The notes under the pieces: model-generated
What the model was told of the DNA's origin: nothing
The model's input: the letters and a program-made list of their open reading frames with translations, nothing else
Databases searched by the model: none
Source: Pseudaquabacterium inlustre
GTDB taxonomy: Bacteria; Pseudomonadota; Gammaproteobacteria; Burkholderiales; Burkholderiaceae_C
DNA length: 64,000 nt
NCBI RefSeq assembly: GCF_038066595.1
Contig: NZ_JBBUTH010000011.1
Span: 186,001-250,000 of the forward strand
Direction of reading: 5' to 3'
Program-made: the position numbers and the translations under genes
Part shown: positions 16,984 to 25,214 of the stretch, piece after piece
How the letters are laid out: each line of letters begins with the position of its first letter
Numbering within the stretch: the stretch's first letter is position 1

Positions 16984-18468
16984 GTCCAGCGGATAGACCG
17001 GCCGCTGCACGCGCGAGAACGGGTACAGGCTGTAGTCGGAACTGGTCACGCCGGCACTGTCGAATTCCACCAGCGCCGCGCTGAGCGGGCCGAACACCGG
17101 CCGGCAGTACATGCGCGACTTCAGCAGCAGGAAGCGCGGGCCGGGCTGGGCCGTCACGTCCAGGCCCACACAGGTGAACACGCCCAGGTCGAAGGGCTCC
17201 TGCGTCTGCTCGGTGACGACGATCTGCGCCGCGCCGATGTCGAACAGCACCGTGCGGCCCATCTGGCAGCGCTGGCCGGTGTAGATGGGGCCGGTGACGG
17301 TGTAGCCACCGTCGGACAGGCGGCGCACCGTGCCGGTGAGCACCGGCGGCGTCTTGGTCAGACCCAGTGCCAGCATCGGCCGCTTGTTGCCCAGCGCCAG
17401 CGTGACCTGCGCGCCTTCACCCGCGGCCCACAGCGTGGCCACAGCCTCGGGGTCGCACAGCGGGCCCATGGCGATGCCGCTCAGGCCCGCGGCCAGCGCG
17501 GCCTGCAGCACGTCCATCGTGTCGCAGGTGCCGCCGCTCATCACGTTGTCGCCGTGGTCCAGCAGCAGCACCGGTCGGGCCGTATCGGCATGTTGCCCCT
17601 CGGCCAGCGCGGCGGCGCGGGCCAGCGACTGCGCCAGCGGCTCGCTGCGGTAGACGAAGCCCTCGCGCTGCGCCCAGATCTGGCCGGCCAGGGCATCGGC
17701 CGTGCGCTGCGCGCGGGCATGGCCGGCGGTGTCGTCGGTGTCGGTCACCACCACGCTGACGCAGGGTGCCGGGATGTCGGCCAGCGCGAAGCCGGCGAAC
17801 ACCGTGACGGCCGGCACGCCCTGGCCCTCGGCCTCGCGCGCACCGGCCACCGCGGCGGCCATCGCGCCTTCCAGCGTGGAGCTGCGCAGCGTGTGGCTCA
17901 TCAGCGCCAGGCGGTGCCAGCGCACGGCGTAGCGCGCCTGGCCGTCGGCCATGGCCAGCAGCAGGCGCGCGGCGTGTTCGCCGGTTTCGTACATGTCCAC
18001 GTGCGGGTAGGTCTTGAAGCCCACCATCACGTCGGCATGGCTCACCATGCGCGGCGTGATGTTGCCGTGCAGGTCCAGCGCCACGCCGATGGGCACGCCC
18101 GGCGCGGCCGCACGCAGGCGCGCCAGCAACTCGCCCTCGCCGTCGTCGAGGTGGGTGGTGACCATGGCGCCGTGCAGGTCCAGCAGCATGGCGTCGCATC
18201 CGGGGGCACAGGCCACGATGTGGTTCACCATCTGCTCGTAGGCCGCCTCGTCCACGCGGCCGCTGGGATTGGCGGTGGCGGCCACCGGCGTCACCACCGT
18301 GTCGCCGCGGCGCGCGGCGGCGTCCAGAAAGGCCGCCATCGCGGTGCGCATGCCGGTCTGGCTGCGGCGCGCGTCGTCGCCCCATTGCGGATCGAACGCG
18401 GCCAGCGGCGTGGGCACGGGCGAGAAGGTGTTGGTCTCGTGGTTCAGGCGGGCGATGAGCAGCTTCAT
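16975..18468 (-). CDS. M81 family (MlrC/microcystinase-like) metallopeptidase
   Basis: 497 aa. It begins with the family signature KLLIARLNHETNTFSPVPTP. The zinc-binding positions lie in LLDLHGAMV and VALDLHGNITPRMV (H, D and E residues) and in LLLDHGDNVMSGGTCDTM. The family is named for MlrC, which degrades linearised microcystin fragments, but most members occur in bacteria that never meet microcystin and probably hydrolyse other peptides or amides. An upstream frame would add eight residues (start 18492); the ATG at 18468 begins the conserved part. No transporter gene is adjacent. Confidence 0.88.
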   Translation of the reverse strand: MKLLIARLNHETNTFSPVPTPLAAFDPQWGDDARRSQTGMRTAMAAFLDAAARRGDTVVTPVAATANPSGRVDEAAYEQMVNHIVACAPGCDAMLLDLHGAMVTTHLDDGEGELLARLRAAAPGVPIGVALDLHGNITPRMVSHADVMVGFKTYPHVDMYETGEHAARLLLAMADGQARYAVRWHRLALMSHTLRSSTLEGAMAAAVAGAREAEGQGVPAVTVFAGFALADIPAPCVSVVVTDTDDTAGHARAQRTADALAGQIWAQREGFVYRSEPLAQSLARAAALAEGQHADTARPVLLLDHGDNVMSGGTCDTMDVLQAALAAGLSGIAMGPLCDPEAVATLWAAGEGAQVTLALGNKRPMLALGLTKTPPVLTGTVRRLSDGGYTVTGPIYTGQRCQMGRTVLFDIGAAQIVVTEQTQEPFDLGVFTCVGLDVTAQPGPRFLLLKSRMYCRPVFGPLSAALVEFDSAGVTSSDYSLYPFSRVQRPVYPLDAA

Positions 18469-18505
18469 GCCCCGCAGCGTAGCAAGGGCCAAGCCTGATC
18501 CGATG

Positions 18506-19738
18506 TCAGCTCGGTGGCAGCGACCCCTTCGGCCACAGCGCCCACACGCGCAGCGGCTGCTTCATGCGGCCGGCCTGCTGCTCGGCCAGCTCGCCGGCGC
18601 CCCAGAACAGGTCGATGCGCACCGCGCCGACGATCGCGCCGCCGGTGTCCTGCGCCATCACCAGGCGCTGCAGTGGCGTGGCGGCCAGCGGCTCGGTGGT
18701 GTCCAGCCACAGCGGCGTGCCGTAGGGCACGGCCTGCGGGTCCACCGCCACCGAGCGGCCGGCGGTCAGCGGCACGCCCTGGGCGCCGCGCGGGCCGGGC
18801 GGCGGGCCGGCCACGGCCTCGTCGGGCAGCGCCTCCTCGCGGAAGAACACCATGCGCGGGTTGCTCCACAGCATCTCGTTGAGCCGCGCCGGGCTGGCGC
18901 GCTCGCCCCAGGCGCGGATGGCGGGCCAGTTGGCGCCGTCGGCACGCATCTCGCCCTGCTCGATGAGCCAGCGGCCCACGGATTTGTAGGGCTGGTCGTT
19001 GTGACCGCCGAAGGCCAGGCGCACCTGCCGGCTGCGGCCGTCGGCCTCGGTGAAGCGCAGCCGGCCCGAGCCCTGGATCTGCAGGATCAGCGCGTCCAGC
19101 GGGCTGGCCACCCAGGCGATCTCCAGCCCGGCCAGCGCAGCGCGCGCGGCGGGCAGGGTGTCGAGCTGCTGGCGCGACCAGTACGGGCGGCGCGAGGCCA
19201 GGTCGGCCGGCGCGCGGTACAGCGGCACCTTGAACTGCGCCGTGGGCCGGCGGCTGGCGGCCACCAGTGGCTCGAAGTAGCCGGTGGCCAGACCCTGGGT
19301 CTCGCCGTCGTGGCTTTCCACGCGCCAGGGCTGCAGTTCACGCTGCAGGAACTCGCGCGCGAAGCCGTCGTCGGGCGGGTTGAAGGCCTGCGCCCGGGCG
19401 CACACCGCGGCCCAGGCCGCCAGCGGCCGGGCGCAGCCGGCACGCAGCGCGGGCCACAGCTCGGCCGCGCGGTCGGCCTGCCAGCCCGGCAGGGCGGCCC
19501 AGTCCACCGGCACCCAGCGGGCGCGCGCGCGCAGCCAGGGGGCTGGCTCGGCCGCCGGGCCGGAGGGGGCGACAACGGCTGGCGTGGCTGGGGTCGGGGT
19601 GGCCTGCGCCACCGGCGCCGGGCGCTCGGCGGGCGGCGTGCTGGCGCAGCCGGCCAGCACCAGCGCGGCCGCCACCAGGGCCAGCGCAGGCCCGCGCCGG
19701 GCGGGGCGTGGCAGAGCCGGTCGGGATAATGAGGCCAT
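18506..19738 (-). CDS. mltA: Membrane-bound lytic murein transglycosylase A
   Basis: About 410 aa. The lipoprotein signal ends in the lipobox LVLAGC. The MltA core includes ATGYFEPLV, DALILQIQGSGRLRF, FGGHNDQPYKSVGRWL and the 3D domain with AQDTGGAIVGAVRIDLFWGAG, which carries the catalytic aspartate. It cleaves peptidoglycan to 1,6-anhydro-muropeptides from the outer membrane. Starts at 19738 and 19744 are both in frame. The former overlaps, base for base, the start codon of a small gene on the other strand, so its promoter must lie inside that gene. Confidence 0.92.
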   Translation of the reverse strand: MASLSRPALPRPARRGPALALVAAALVLAGCASTPPAERPAPVAQATPTPATPAVVAPSGPAAEPAPWLRARARWVPVDWAALPGWQADRAAELWPALRAGCARPLAAWAAVCARAQAFNPPDDGFAREFLQRELQPWRVESHDGETQGLATGYFEPLVAASRRPTAQFKVPLYRAPADLASRRPYWSRQQLDTLPAARAALAGLEIAWVASPLDALILQIQGSGRLRFTEADGRSRQVRLAFGGHNDQPYKSVGRWLIEQGEMRADGANWPAIRAWGERASPARLNEMLWSNPRMVFFREEALPDEAVAGPPPGPRGAQGVPLTAGRSVAVDPQAVPYGTPLWLDTTEPLAATPLQRLVMAQDTGGAIVGAVRIDLFWGAGELAEQQAGRMKQPLRVWALWPKGSLPPS

Positions 19739-19856
19739 GCTCATGATTCTGCTGGAAGCCCTGGGCGCGCTGGCGCTGCTGCTGTTCATCGTGTGGTGGA
19801 CCATGTTCTCCGGGCGCAAGAACGGCGAGCGGCGCGAGGACGACGACCGCCGCTGA
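19737..19856 (+). CDS. Small single-span membrane protein, 39 aa
   Basis: The frame is ATG at 19737 (or ATG at 19743, which has GAGG 8 bases upstream). Its product has one hydrophobic helix (LEALGALALLLFIVWWTMF) and a strongly charged C-terminus rich in R, E and D. That shape and the in-frame stop directly after a polar tail look like a real small membrane protein rather than chance. A GATAAT -10-like element (19725-19730) ends 6 bases before the first ATG. Its start codon interlocks with that of mltA (CATG). Function unknown. Confidence 0.6.
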   Translation: MLMILLEALGALALLLFIVWWTMFSGRKNGERREDDDRR

Positions 19857-19879
19857 GCGCCGTCGCGCGCGCCGGCGCC

Positions 19880-19902
19880 GGCCCGCTTCTAGGCCCGCTT
19901 CT
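19880..19902. repeat. 11-bp tandem duplication across a stop codon
   Basis: GGCCCGCTTCT occurs at 19880-19890 and again at 19892-19902. On the minus strand this makes the end of the XRE gene read K-R-A-stop-K-R-A. It looks like a small recent duplication that placed or duplicated the stop region. Confidence 0.6.
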
Positions 19903-20626
19903 GGAAATCGCGGAAGGCCGCGAACAGCCACGAGCGCATGCCGATCACCAGCGAGTAGGGCCGCTTCTGCGCGTCGGGCAGGCGCTGGTCGGCCAGGTGC
20001 TGTTGCGCGAAGTCCTGCGCCAGGCGTTGCAGGCGTTCGTTGAACAGCGCGGCCAGGCTGCGGCCGATCTCGCCGTGCACCAGCATCAGCAGCTCGCCCT
20101 CGCCGTCGAAGCCGCCGGCGAAATAGTCCTGCAGCGCGTGCTCGCGGAAGAAGTTCATCACCGGCCCGTGCGGCCGCCAGCGGAAGGTCTTGGCCACCTT
20201 CAGCCGGTAGCGGTTCATCGGCCGCAGCTCGACGATGCCCAGCCGGTCGAGCTGGGCCAGGGCGCGCACGATGGCGGCCTCGGTCAGGCGGTAGCTGGCC
20301 AGCATCTGCTCCACCGTCCACTGGCTCAGGCAGCAGATGGCCACCAGCAGCAGCTGGCGGTCGGCCACCACCGCGCGCTCCTGCTCCAGCGTCAGCTCGC
20401 GCAGCGGCGGCTGGGCGTCGGCCACGCCGCGGGCCAGTTCGGCGAAGTCGATCTTCAGCACGCGGCAGATCGCGTCCACGCGCGCCAGGGTCATCTCGCC
20501 ACGGCTGAACATGCGCTTGACGCTGCTCTCGGCCAGCCCCAACTGGCCGGCCAGCCGCGCATAGGTCAGGCCGCTGGCCTTCAGCTGCCGCTTGAGTTCA
20601 TCGACCAGCGCCTGGGTGGTGGACAT
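19889..20626 (-). CDS. XRE family transcriptional regulator with C-terminal sensing region
   Basis: 245 aa. The N-terminal helix-turn-helix of Cro/XRE type is LTYARLAGQLGLAESSVKRMF, about residues 19-39. A second region around residues 105-135 (LSQWTVEQMLASYRLTEAAI) looks like another helix-turn-helix, and the rest is unassigned. Related Burkholderiales proteins are annotated only as helix-turn-helix regulators. A 17-bp palindrome immediately upstream of its start codon (20642-20658) suggests autoregulation. The divergent gene pair at 20768-21975 starts 141 bp away and may be its target. Confidence 0.85.
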   Translation of the reverse strand: MSTTQALVDELKRQLKASGLTYARLAGQLGLAESSVKRMFSRGEMTLARVDAICRVLKIDFAELARGVADAQPPLRELTLEQERAVVADRQLLLVAICCLSQWTVEQMLASYRLTEAAIVRALAQLDRLGIVELRPMNRYRLKVAKTFRWRPHGPVMNFFREHALQDYFAGGFDGEGELLMLVHGEIGRSLAALFNERLQRLAQDFAQQHLADQRLPDAQKRPYSLVIGMRSWLFAAFRDFQKRA

Positions 20627-20641
20627 CGCATCGCCCCGAAA

Positions 20642-20658
20642 GTATCGAATCACGATAC
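20642..20658. promoter_or_regulatory. Palindromic operator GTATCG-N5-CGATAC
   Basis: A perfect 6-bp inverted repeat with a 5-bp centre starts 16 bp upstream of the XRE regulator ATG. It is AT-richer than its surroundings, and the symmetry and position fit an autoregulatory site for that XRE protein, possibly shared with the divergent gene at 20768. Confidence 0.6.
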
Positions 20659-20767
20659 CACTGGCGGCGTGAACGGGAACCCAGGCATGGATTGCGCTAC
20701 TGGCGGGCGGTGTTGGCGCAGCATGGGGGCCATGTTCCAACCGCGATGCATCGCACCGGAGTTCACG

Positions 20768-21175
20768 ATGAAGACCCCTTGCCTGAACCTGTTGCTGGCG
20801 GCCGTGCTGGCCGCCGCCCCGGTGGTCAGCCCGCGCGCGCAGGGCGGCGCGTCGGAGGCCAGCAGCGCGCTGTCGCTGCTGCCGGTGGCGGTGGTGGTGG
20901 CCGCCCCGTCGGCGGTGCTGTCGGGCGGCGCGGTGCTGACCGTGGTGGCAGTGACGGCCTCGGCCGAGGGCACGGTGTGGGTGCTGGAGCGCGCGTCCGA
21001 CGGCGTGCGGCTGACGCTGCGCCTGGCCGGCGGCGCGCTGGTGGCCAGCGGTGCGGTGGTCACGGTCAGCGCGCTGGCCTCGGGCTGGCTGCTGTCGCAG
21101 GCCGGCCGCGCGCTGTGCTTCATCCCCAACGAGGCGGGCCGGGCCCTGCTGCACCACGAGCGGGTGTCGCGATGA
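20768..21175 (+). CDS. Small exported protein of unknown function
   Basis: 135 aa. The signal peptide (KTPCLNLLLAAVLAAAPVVSPRAQG, cleavage near A24) is followed by an alanine/valine/serine-rich chain with hydrophobic stretches (LPVAVVVAAPSAVLSG and ALVASGAVVTVSALASGWLL) and a single polar end (ALCFIPNEAGRALLHHERV). The ATG at 20768 has GGAG 6 bases upstream. The stop overlaps the start of the DUF2145 gene in an ATGA, so the two are co-translated. I do not recognise a family. Confidence 0.75.
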   Translation: MKTPCLNLLLAAVLAAAPVVSPRAQGGASEASSALSLLPVAVVVAAPSAVLSGGAVLTVVAVTASAEGTVWVLERASDGVRLTLRLAGGALVASGAVVTVSALASGWLLSQAGRALCFIPNEAGRALLHHERVSR

Positions 21176-21975
21176 GCCGCCGGTGGCCTCTGCTGACCCT
21201 GGCGCTGACCCTGCTGCTGTTGGCCGGGGCACGTACCGCCGCAGCCGGCCAGGCCTGCGACGAGACGCCGCCCGGCACCGAGGCCGTGACGCGTGGCCTG
21301 GCGCTGGCCGAATCGGTGCGCCAGCGCCTGGAGGCCAGCGGCGCCGAGGTGGTGCTGCTGGCCCGCGCCGGGCAGGACCTGTCGCGCCACGGCCTGCGCT
21401 GGTCGCACGTGGGCCTGGCCTACCGCCAGCCGGAAGACGGTTCCGGAGGCCGGGCGGTCTGGCGCGTGCTGCACAAGCTCAACCACTGCGGCACGGCCGA
21501 GTCGGCCGTCTACCGCCAGGGCCTGGGCCAGTTCTTCCTCGACCGGCCGCACCGCTACGAGGCGGCCTTCGCACCGCTGTCGCCCGCGCTGCAGGCGCAG
21601 CTGCTGCCCCGGCTGCGCGACGACGCCCAGGCGGTGCGCCTGCACGAGGTGCGCTACAGCATGGTGTCCTACGCCTGGGGCCAGCGCTACCAGCAGAGCA
21701 ACCAGTGGGCGCTGGAGATGCTGGCGGCCGATGCCGCCGCCGGCACGCGCGATGCGGCCCAGGCCTGGCTGCAGCAGCGCGGCTTCGTGCCGCCGGTGAT
21801 CCAGCTCGACACCTTCACGCGGTTGGGGGCGCGCCTGGCCATGGCCCATGTGGCCTTCGACGACCACCCCACCGGCGAGCGCCTGGCCGGCCGCATCGGC
21901 ACGGTGACGGCGGACGCCATGTTCCGCTGGCTGCGCGACGAGGGCCTCGCGGGCGCCGTCACAGTCGTGCGATAA
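21172..21975 (+). CDS. DUF2145 domain exported protein
   Basis: 267 aa with a signal peptide (LLTLALTLLLLAGARTAAAG). The mature part has DUF2145 features: VLLARAGQDLSRHGLRWSHVGLAY, a WRVLHKLNHCGTAES box, and YSMVSYAWGQRYQQSNQW near residue 165. The conserved H, C and N residues and the WSHVG motif recall NlpC/P60-like hydrolases of the YiiX type, but this is only a resemblance. It overlaps the preceding small exported protein by 4 bases and is followed after 34 bp by the MFS/PlsC gene. Confidence 0.82.
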   Translation: MSRRWPLLTLALTLLLLAGARTAAAGQACDETPPGTEAVTRGLALAESVRQRLEASGAEVVLLARAGQDLSRHGLRWSHVGLAYRQPEDGSGGRAVWRVLHKLNHCGTAESAVYRQGLGQFFLDRPHRYEAAFAPLSPALQAQLLPRLRDDAQAVRLHEVRYSMVSYAWGQRYQQSNQWALEMLAADAAAGTRDAAQAWLQQRGFVPPVIQLDTFTRLGARLAMAHVAFDDHPTGERLAGRIGTVTADAMFRWLRDEGLAGAVTVVR

Positions 21976-22009
21976 ACAGCCCCGCCCAGACAGAGGAGGA
22001 GCACCGGCC

Positions 22010-23908
22010 GTGCACCAAGACCCGCAACCCAACCAGTTCGCGCTGCTGCGCCAGCGCCGCTTCGCGCCCTTCTTCTGGACGCAGTTCCTGGGCGCGGCGA
22101 ATGACAACGTCTTCAAGTTCGCGTTCACGATGCTGGTCACCTACCGCGTCCACGTGGACTGGCTGCCGCCGGCCATGGCCGGGCTGGTGATCGGTGCGGT
22201 GTTCATCCTGCCCTTCCTGCTGTTCTCGGCCACCTCGGGCCAGATCGCCGACAAGTTCGACAAGGCGCGCCTGACGCGGCTGGTCAAGAGCCTGGAGCTG
22301 GCCATCATGGCGCTGGGCACGGCGGGCCTGTTCCTGAAGCTGGTGCCGGTGCTGCTGGCCTGCATCTTCCTGCTGGGCCTGCACAGCACGCTGTTCGGCC
22401 CGGTGAAGTACGCCTACCTGCCGCAGCACCTGAGCGAGCGCGAGCTCACCGGCGGCAACGGCATGATCGAGATGGGCACCTTCGTGGCCATCCTGCTGGG
22501 CAATGTGGTGGGCGGCGTGCTGATCGCCCTGCCCGACGACGCCTGGCTGCCCGCGGCCGAGGCCGTGGCGCTGACCTGCCTGGCGCTGGCGGCGCTGGGC
22601 CGGCTCACGGCCCAGTTCGTGCCGGTCACGCCCAGCACCGAGCCGGGGCTGGCGATCAACTGGAACCCGGTGTCCGAGACCTGGCACAACCTGAGGCTGG
22701 CGCACGGCAACATCGTGGTCTACCGCTCGCTGCTGGGCATCAGCTGGATGTGGTTCTTCGGCGCGGTGTTCCTGGCGCAGTTCCCGTCCTTCGCCAAGGA
22801 GGTGCTGCACGGCAACGAGCATGTGGCCTCTGCGCTGCTGGTGGTGTTCTCTCTGGGCATCGGCGTGGGCAGCCTGCTGTGCGAGACCTTCAGCCACCGC
22901 CATGTCGAGATCGGCCTGGTGCCGCTGGGGGCGATCGGCATGAGCGTGTTCGCCGGCGATCTGTACCTGGCCTCGCGCGCGCTGCCGCCGTCTGAACTGA
23001 TGACGCTGGGCGCCTTCCTGACCCAGCCGGCGCACTGGCGGGTGCTGGCCGACCTGTTCGCGCTGTCGCTGTTCGCGGGCCTGTACAGCGTGCCGATGTA
23101 TGCGCTGATCCAGCTGCGCTCGCCGCCCAGCCACCGCGCGCGCATCATCGCGGCCAACAACATCCTCAACGCCATCTTCATGATCGTCAGCAGCCTGCTG
23201 GTGGGCGCGCTGCTGTCGGCCGGCTTCACGGTGCCGCAGGTGTTCGGCCTCACGGCGCTGGCCAACGCGGTGGTGGGCCTGTACATCTTCCTGCTGGTGC
23301 CCGAGTACCTGCTGCGCTTCGTGGCCTTCATCCTCTCGCGCTGTGTGTACCGCTTCCGCGTGACGGGCGACGAGCACATCCCGGTCAGCGGCGCGGCGGT
23401 GATCGCCTGCAACCATGTGAGCTATGTCGATGCCGTGCTGCTGATGGCCGCCAGCCCGCGGCCGATCCGCTTCCTGATGGACCACCGCATCTTCGCGGTG
23501 CCGGTGCTGGGCTGGCTGTTCCGCCTGGCCAAGGCCATTCCCATCGCGCCGCGCAGCGAAGACCCGGCCGCCTACGAGGCCGCGCTGGCCGCGGCCGACC
23601 AGGTGCTGGCCGAGGGCGACCTGCTGGGCATCTTTCCCGAAGGCGCGATCACCCGCGACGGCCAGCTCGGCGAGTTCAAGGGCGGCGTGATGAAGATCCT
23701 GGAGCGCCGCCCGGTGCCGGTGGTGCCGGTGGCCTTGAGCAATCTGTGGGGCTCGTTCTTCTCGCGCATCGACGGCGGCCGCGCGATGGTCAGCCCGTTC
23801 CGCCGCGGCCTGTTCAGCCCGGTGGGCCTGGCGGCCGGCGCGCCGCTGGCGCCGGACGAGGTGACGTTGCCGGTGCTGCGGGCACGCGTGCAGGGACTGC
23901 TGGCCTGA
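22010..23908 (+). CDS. MFS lysophospholipid-transporter-like / 1-acylglycerol-3-phosphate acyltransferase fusion
   Basis: 632 aa from a GTG start preceded by a strong GAGGAGGAG. Residues 1-400 form a 12-helix MFS transporter close to LplT (ARRFAPFF-like start, FLGAANDNVFKFAF, LPQHLSERELTGGNGMIEMG). Residues 430-632 are a PlsC acyltransferase with NHVSYVDAVLL (the H-x4-D box) and FPEGAITRDG. The pair resembles LplT-Aas without the acyl-ACP synthetase part. The role is probably flipping lysophospholipid inward and re-acylating it at the inner membrane. The arrangement is common in Burkholderiales. Confidence 0.9.
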   Translation: MHQDPQPNQFALLRQRRFAPFFWTQFLGAANDNVFKFAFTMLVTYRVHVDWLPPAMAGLVIGAVFILPFLLFSATSGQIADKFDKARLTRLVKSLELAIMALGTAGLFLKLVPVLLACIFLLGLHSTLFGPVKYAYLPQHLSERELTGGNGMIEMGTFVAILLGNVVGGVLIALPDDAWLPAAEAVALTCLALAALGRLTAQFVPVTPSTEPGLAINWNPVSETWHNLRLAHGNIVVYRSLLGISWMWFFGAVFLAQFPSFAKEVLHGNEHVASALLVVFSLGIGVGSLLCETFSHRHVEIGLVPLGAIGMSVFAGDLYLASRALPPSELMTLGAFLTQPAHWRVLADLFALSLFAGLYSVPMYALIQLRSPPSHRARIIAANNILNAIFMIVSSLLVGALLSAGFTVPQVFGLTALANAVVGLYIFLLVPEYLLRFVAFILSRCVYRFRVTGDEHIPVSGAAVIACNHVSYVDAVLLMAASPRPIRFLMDHRIFAVPVLGWLFRLAKAIPIAPRSEDPAAYEAALAAADQVLAEGDLLGIFPEGAITRDGQLGEFKGGVMKILERRPVPVVPVALSNLWGSFFSRIDGGRAMVSPFRRGLFSPVGLAAGAPLAPDEVTLPVLRARVQGLLA

Positions 23909-23953
23909 CAGGCTGGGGCCGGGAGGGATGCACAACAGCTGTTTATGCAAATC

Positions 23954-24000
23954 TTTGAATAGTTATCGAATGAAGATAACTTTCAAAAGATTCATATAAT
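23954..24000 (+). promoter_or_regulatory. Promoter with 34-bp palindromic operator before the AAA ATPase
   Basis: TTTGAA-t-AGTTATC (23954-23967), a 7-base centre and GATAACT-TTCAAA (23975-23987) form a 13-bp inverted repeat with one bulged base. A consensus -10 TATAAT lies at 23995-24000. The palindrome covers the place of the -35 element, so a bound regulator would control the promoter. The stretch is strikingly AT-rich for this genome, which suggests that it arrived with the downstream gene. Confidence 0.65.
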
Positions 24001-24008
24001 CTGTTGCC

Positions 24009-25202
24009 ATGGACTCGATCAGAAATCCGTTTGCACCGGGCGCGGGCACGCCGCCACCGGAACTGGCTGGCCGCGACGAGTTGCGGGAGTCATTGCGGAT
24101 CGCCCTGGAACGGGCGCGCATCGGGCGACCAGCCAAAAGCGCCATGCTGGTCGGCCTGCGGGGCGTCGGCAAGACGGTTCTGCTTGACCGGGTGCGCGCC
24201 GACGCCGAGGCTGCAGGGATTCAGACCGTGCGCATCGAGGCTCGAGAAGGGCAGTCGCTTCCGGCCTTGCTGGCGCCCCAACTGCGCCAGGCCTTGTTGC
24301 GACTGAGTCATCTGCAGGCGGCCAAGGACTATGCGGTTCGCGGTTTGCGTGCGTTGGCGGGCTTTGCTGGCAAGCTCAAGGTGACGTACAACGACATCGA
24401 GGTGGGTTTCGACTACGAGCCCGAGCCCGGCTTGGCCGACAACGGGGATCTGGAGCACGATCTGCAGGCCCTGTTCGAACAAGTCGGGCGGGCGGCCAAG
24501 GCCGCCAAGACGGCGCTTGGCATCTTCATCGACGAACTGCAGTATGTCGAAGAGGTGCAACTGGCCGCGCTGATCACGGCGATGCACCGTACCGAGCAGC
24601 AGCAACTGCCGGTGGTTCTGGTGGGGGCGGGCTTGCCGCAATTGCGGGGGCGCATGGGCAACGCCAAGTCGTATGCCGAGCGCTTGTTCAATTTCCCCGA
24701 AATCGGTCCGCTGCCCATGCCCGCCGCCGAACTGGCCATCTGCCGCCCGCTGCAGGCCGAGGGCGTGGCCATTCAACCCGATGCGATGCAGGCCCTGATC
24801 CAGGTGACCGAGGGCTATGCCTACTTCCTGCAGCAATGGGGCTACTTCACGTGGGAGGTGGCTGCCAGTTCTCCGATCACGGCCTCCGACGTACAGCGCG
24901 CCTCACCCGAGGCGGTGGCGGCACTGGACGAAAGCTTTTTTCGCGTCCGCTTCGACCGGTCGACGCCCAAGGAAAAGCGCTATCTGCGCGCCATGGCCGA
25001 GCTTGGCCCCGGACCGCATCGGTCGGGTGACATTGCTGCGTGCTATGGATCCAAAGTCACCGAGTTGGCACCCACGCGCAGTTCCCTGATCGCCAAGGGC
25101 ATGATCTGGAGTCCGAACCATGGCGACACGGCGTTCACCGTGCCGATGTTCGACCAGTTCATGAAGCGCATCGTGCCGGGCCAGGACTGGCGCCAGGCCT
25201 GA
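24009..25202 (+). CDS. Stand-alone AAA ATPase (STAND/ORC-CDC6-like), probably acquired
   Basis: 397 aa. It opens with RNPFAPGAGTPPPELAGRDE, typical of a widely scattered orphan ATPase family. Walker A is VGLRGVGKT (residues 48-56), Walker B is LGIFIDELQ (near 177), and an arginine-containing sensor region and a winged-helix-like C-terminus follow. The biological role is unknown; homologues occur as singletons and in mobile regions. Base composition is visibly lower in GC than both neighbours, with more TTG, GTT and CAA codons. The consensus -10 ends 8 bases before the ATG and no Shine-Dalgarno is present, so the mRNA is probably leaderless. It converges with the M16 peptidase gene. Confidence 0.8.
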   Translation: MDSIRNPFAPGAGTPPPELAGRDELRESLRIALERARIGRPAKSAMLVGLRGVGKTVLLDRVRADAEAAGIQTVRIEAREGQSLPALLAPQLRQALLRLSHLQAAKDYAVRGLRALAGFAGKLKVTYNDIEVGFDYEPEPGLADNGDLEHDLQALFEQVGRAAKAAKTALGIFIDELQYVEEVQLAALITAMHRTEQQQLPVVLVGAGLPQLRGRMGNAKSYAERLFNFPEIGPLPMPAAELAICRPLQAEGVAIQPDAMQALIQVTEGYAYFLQQWGYFTWEVAASSPITASDVQRASPEAVAALDESFFRVRFDRSTPKEKRYLRAMAELGPGPHRSGDIAACYGSKVTELAPTRSSLIAKGMIWSPNHGDTAFTVPMFDQFMKRIVPGQDWRQA

Positions 25203-25214
25203 CGCCCCGCGTCA
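25200..25214. terminator. Palindrome holding both convergent stop codons
   Basis: TGACG-CCCCG-CGTCA: the TGA of the AAA ATPase gene (25200-25202) and the TGA of the opposing M16 peptidase gene (25212-25214) are the stem ends. No U-tract follows on either strand. Confidence 0.35.
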
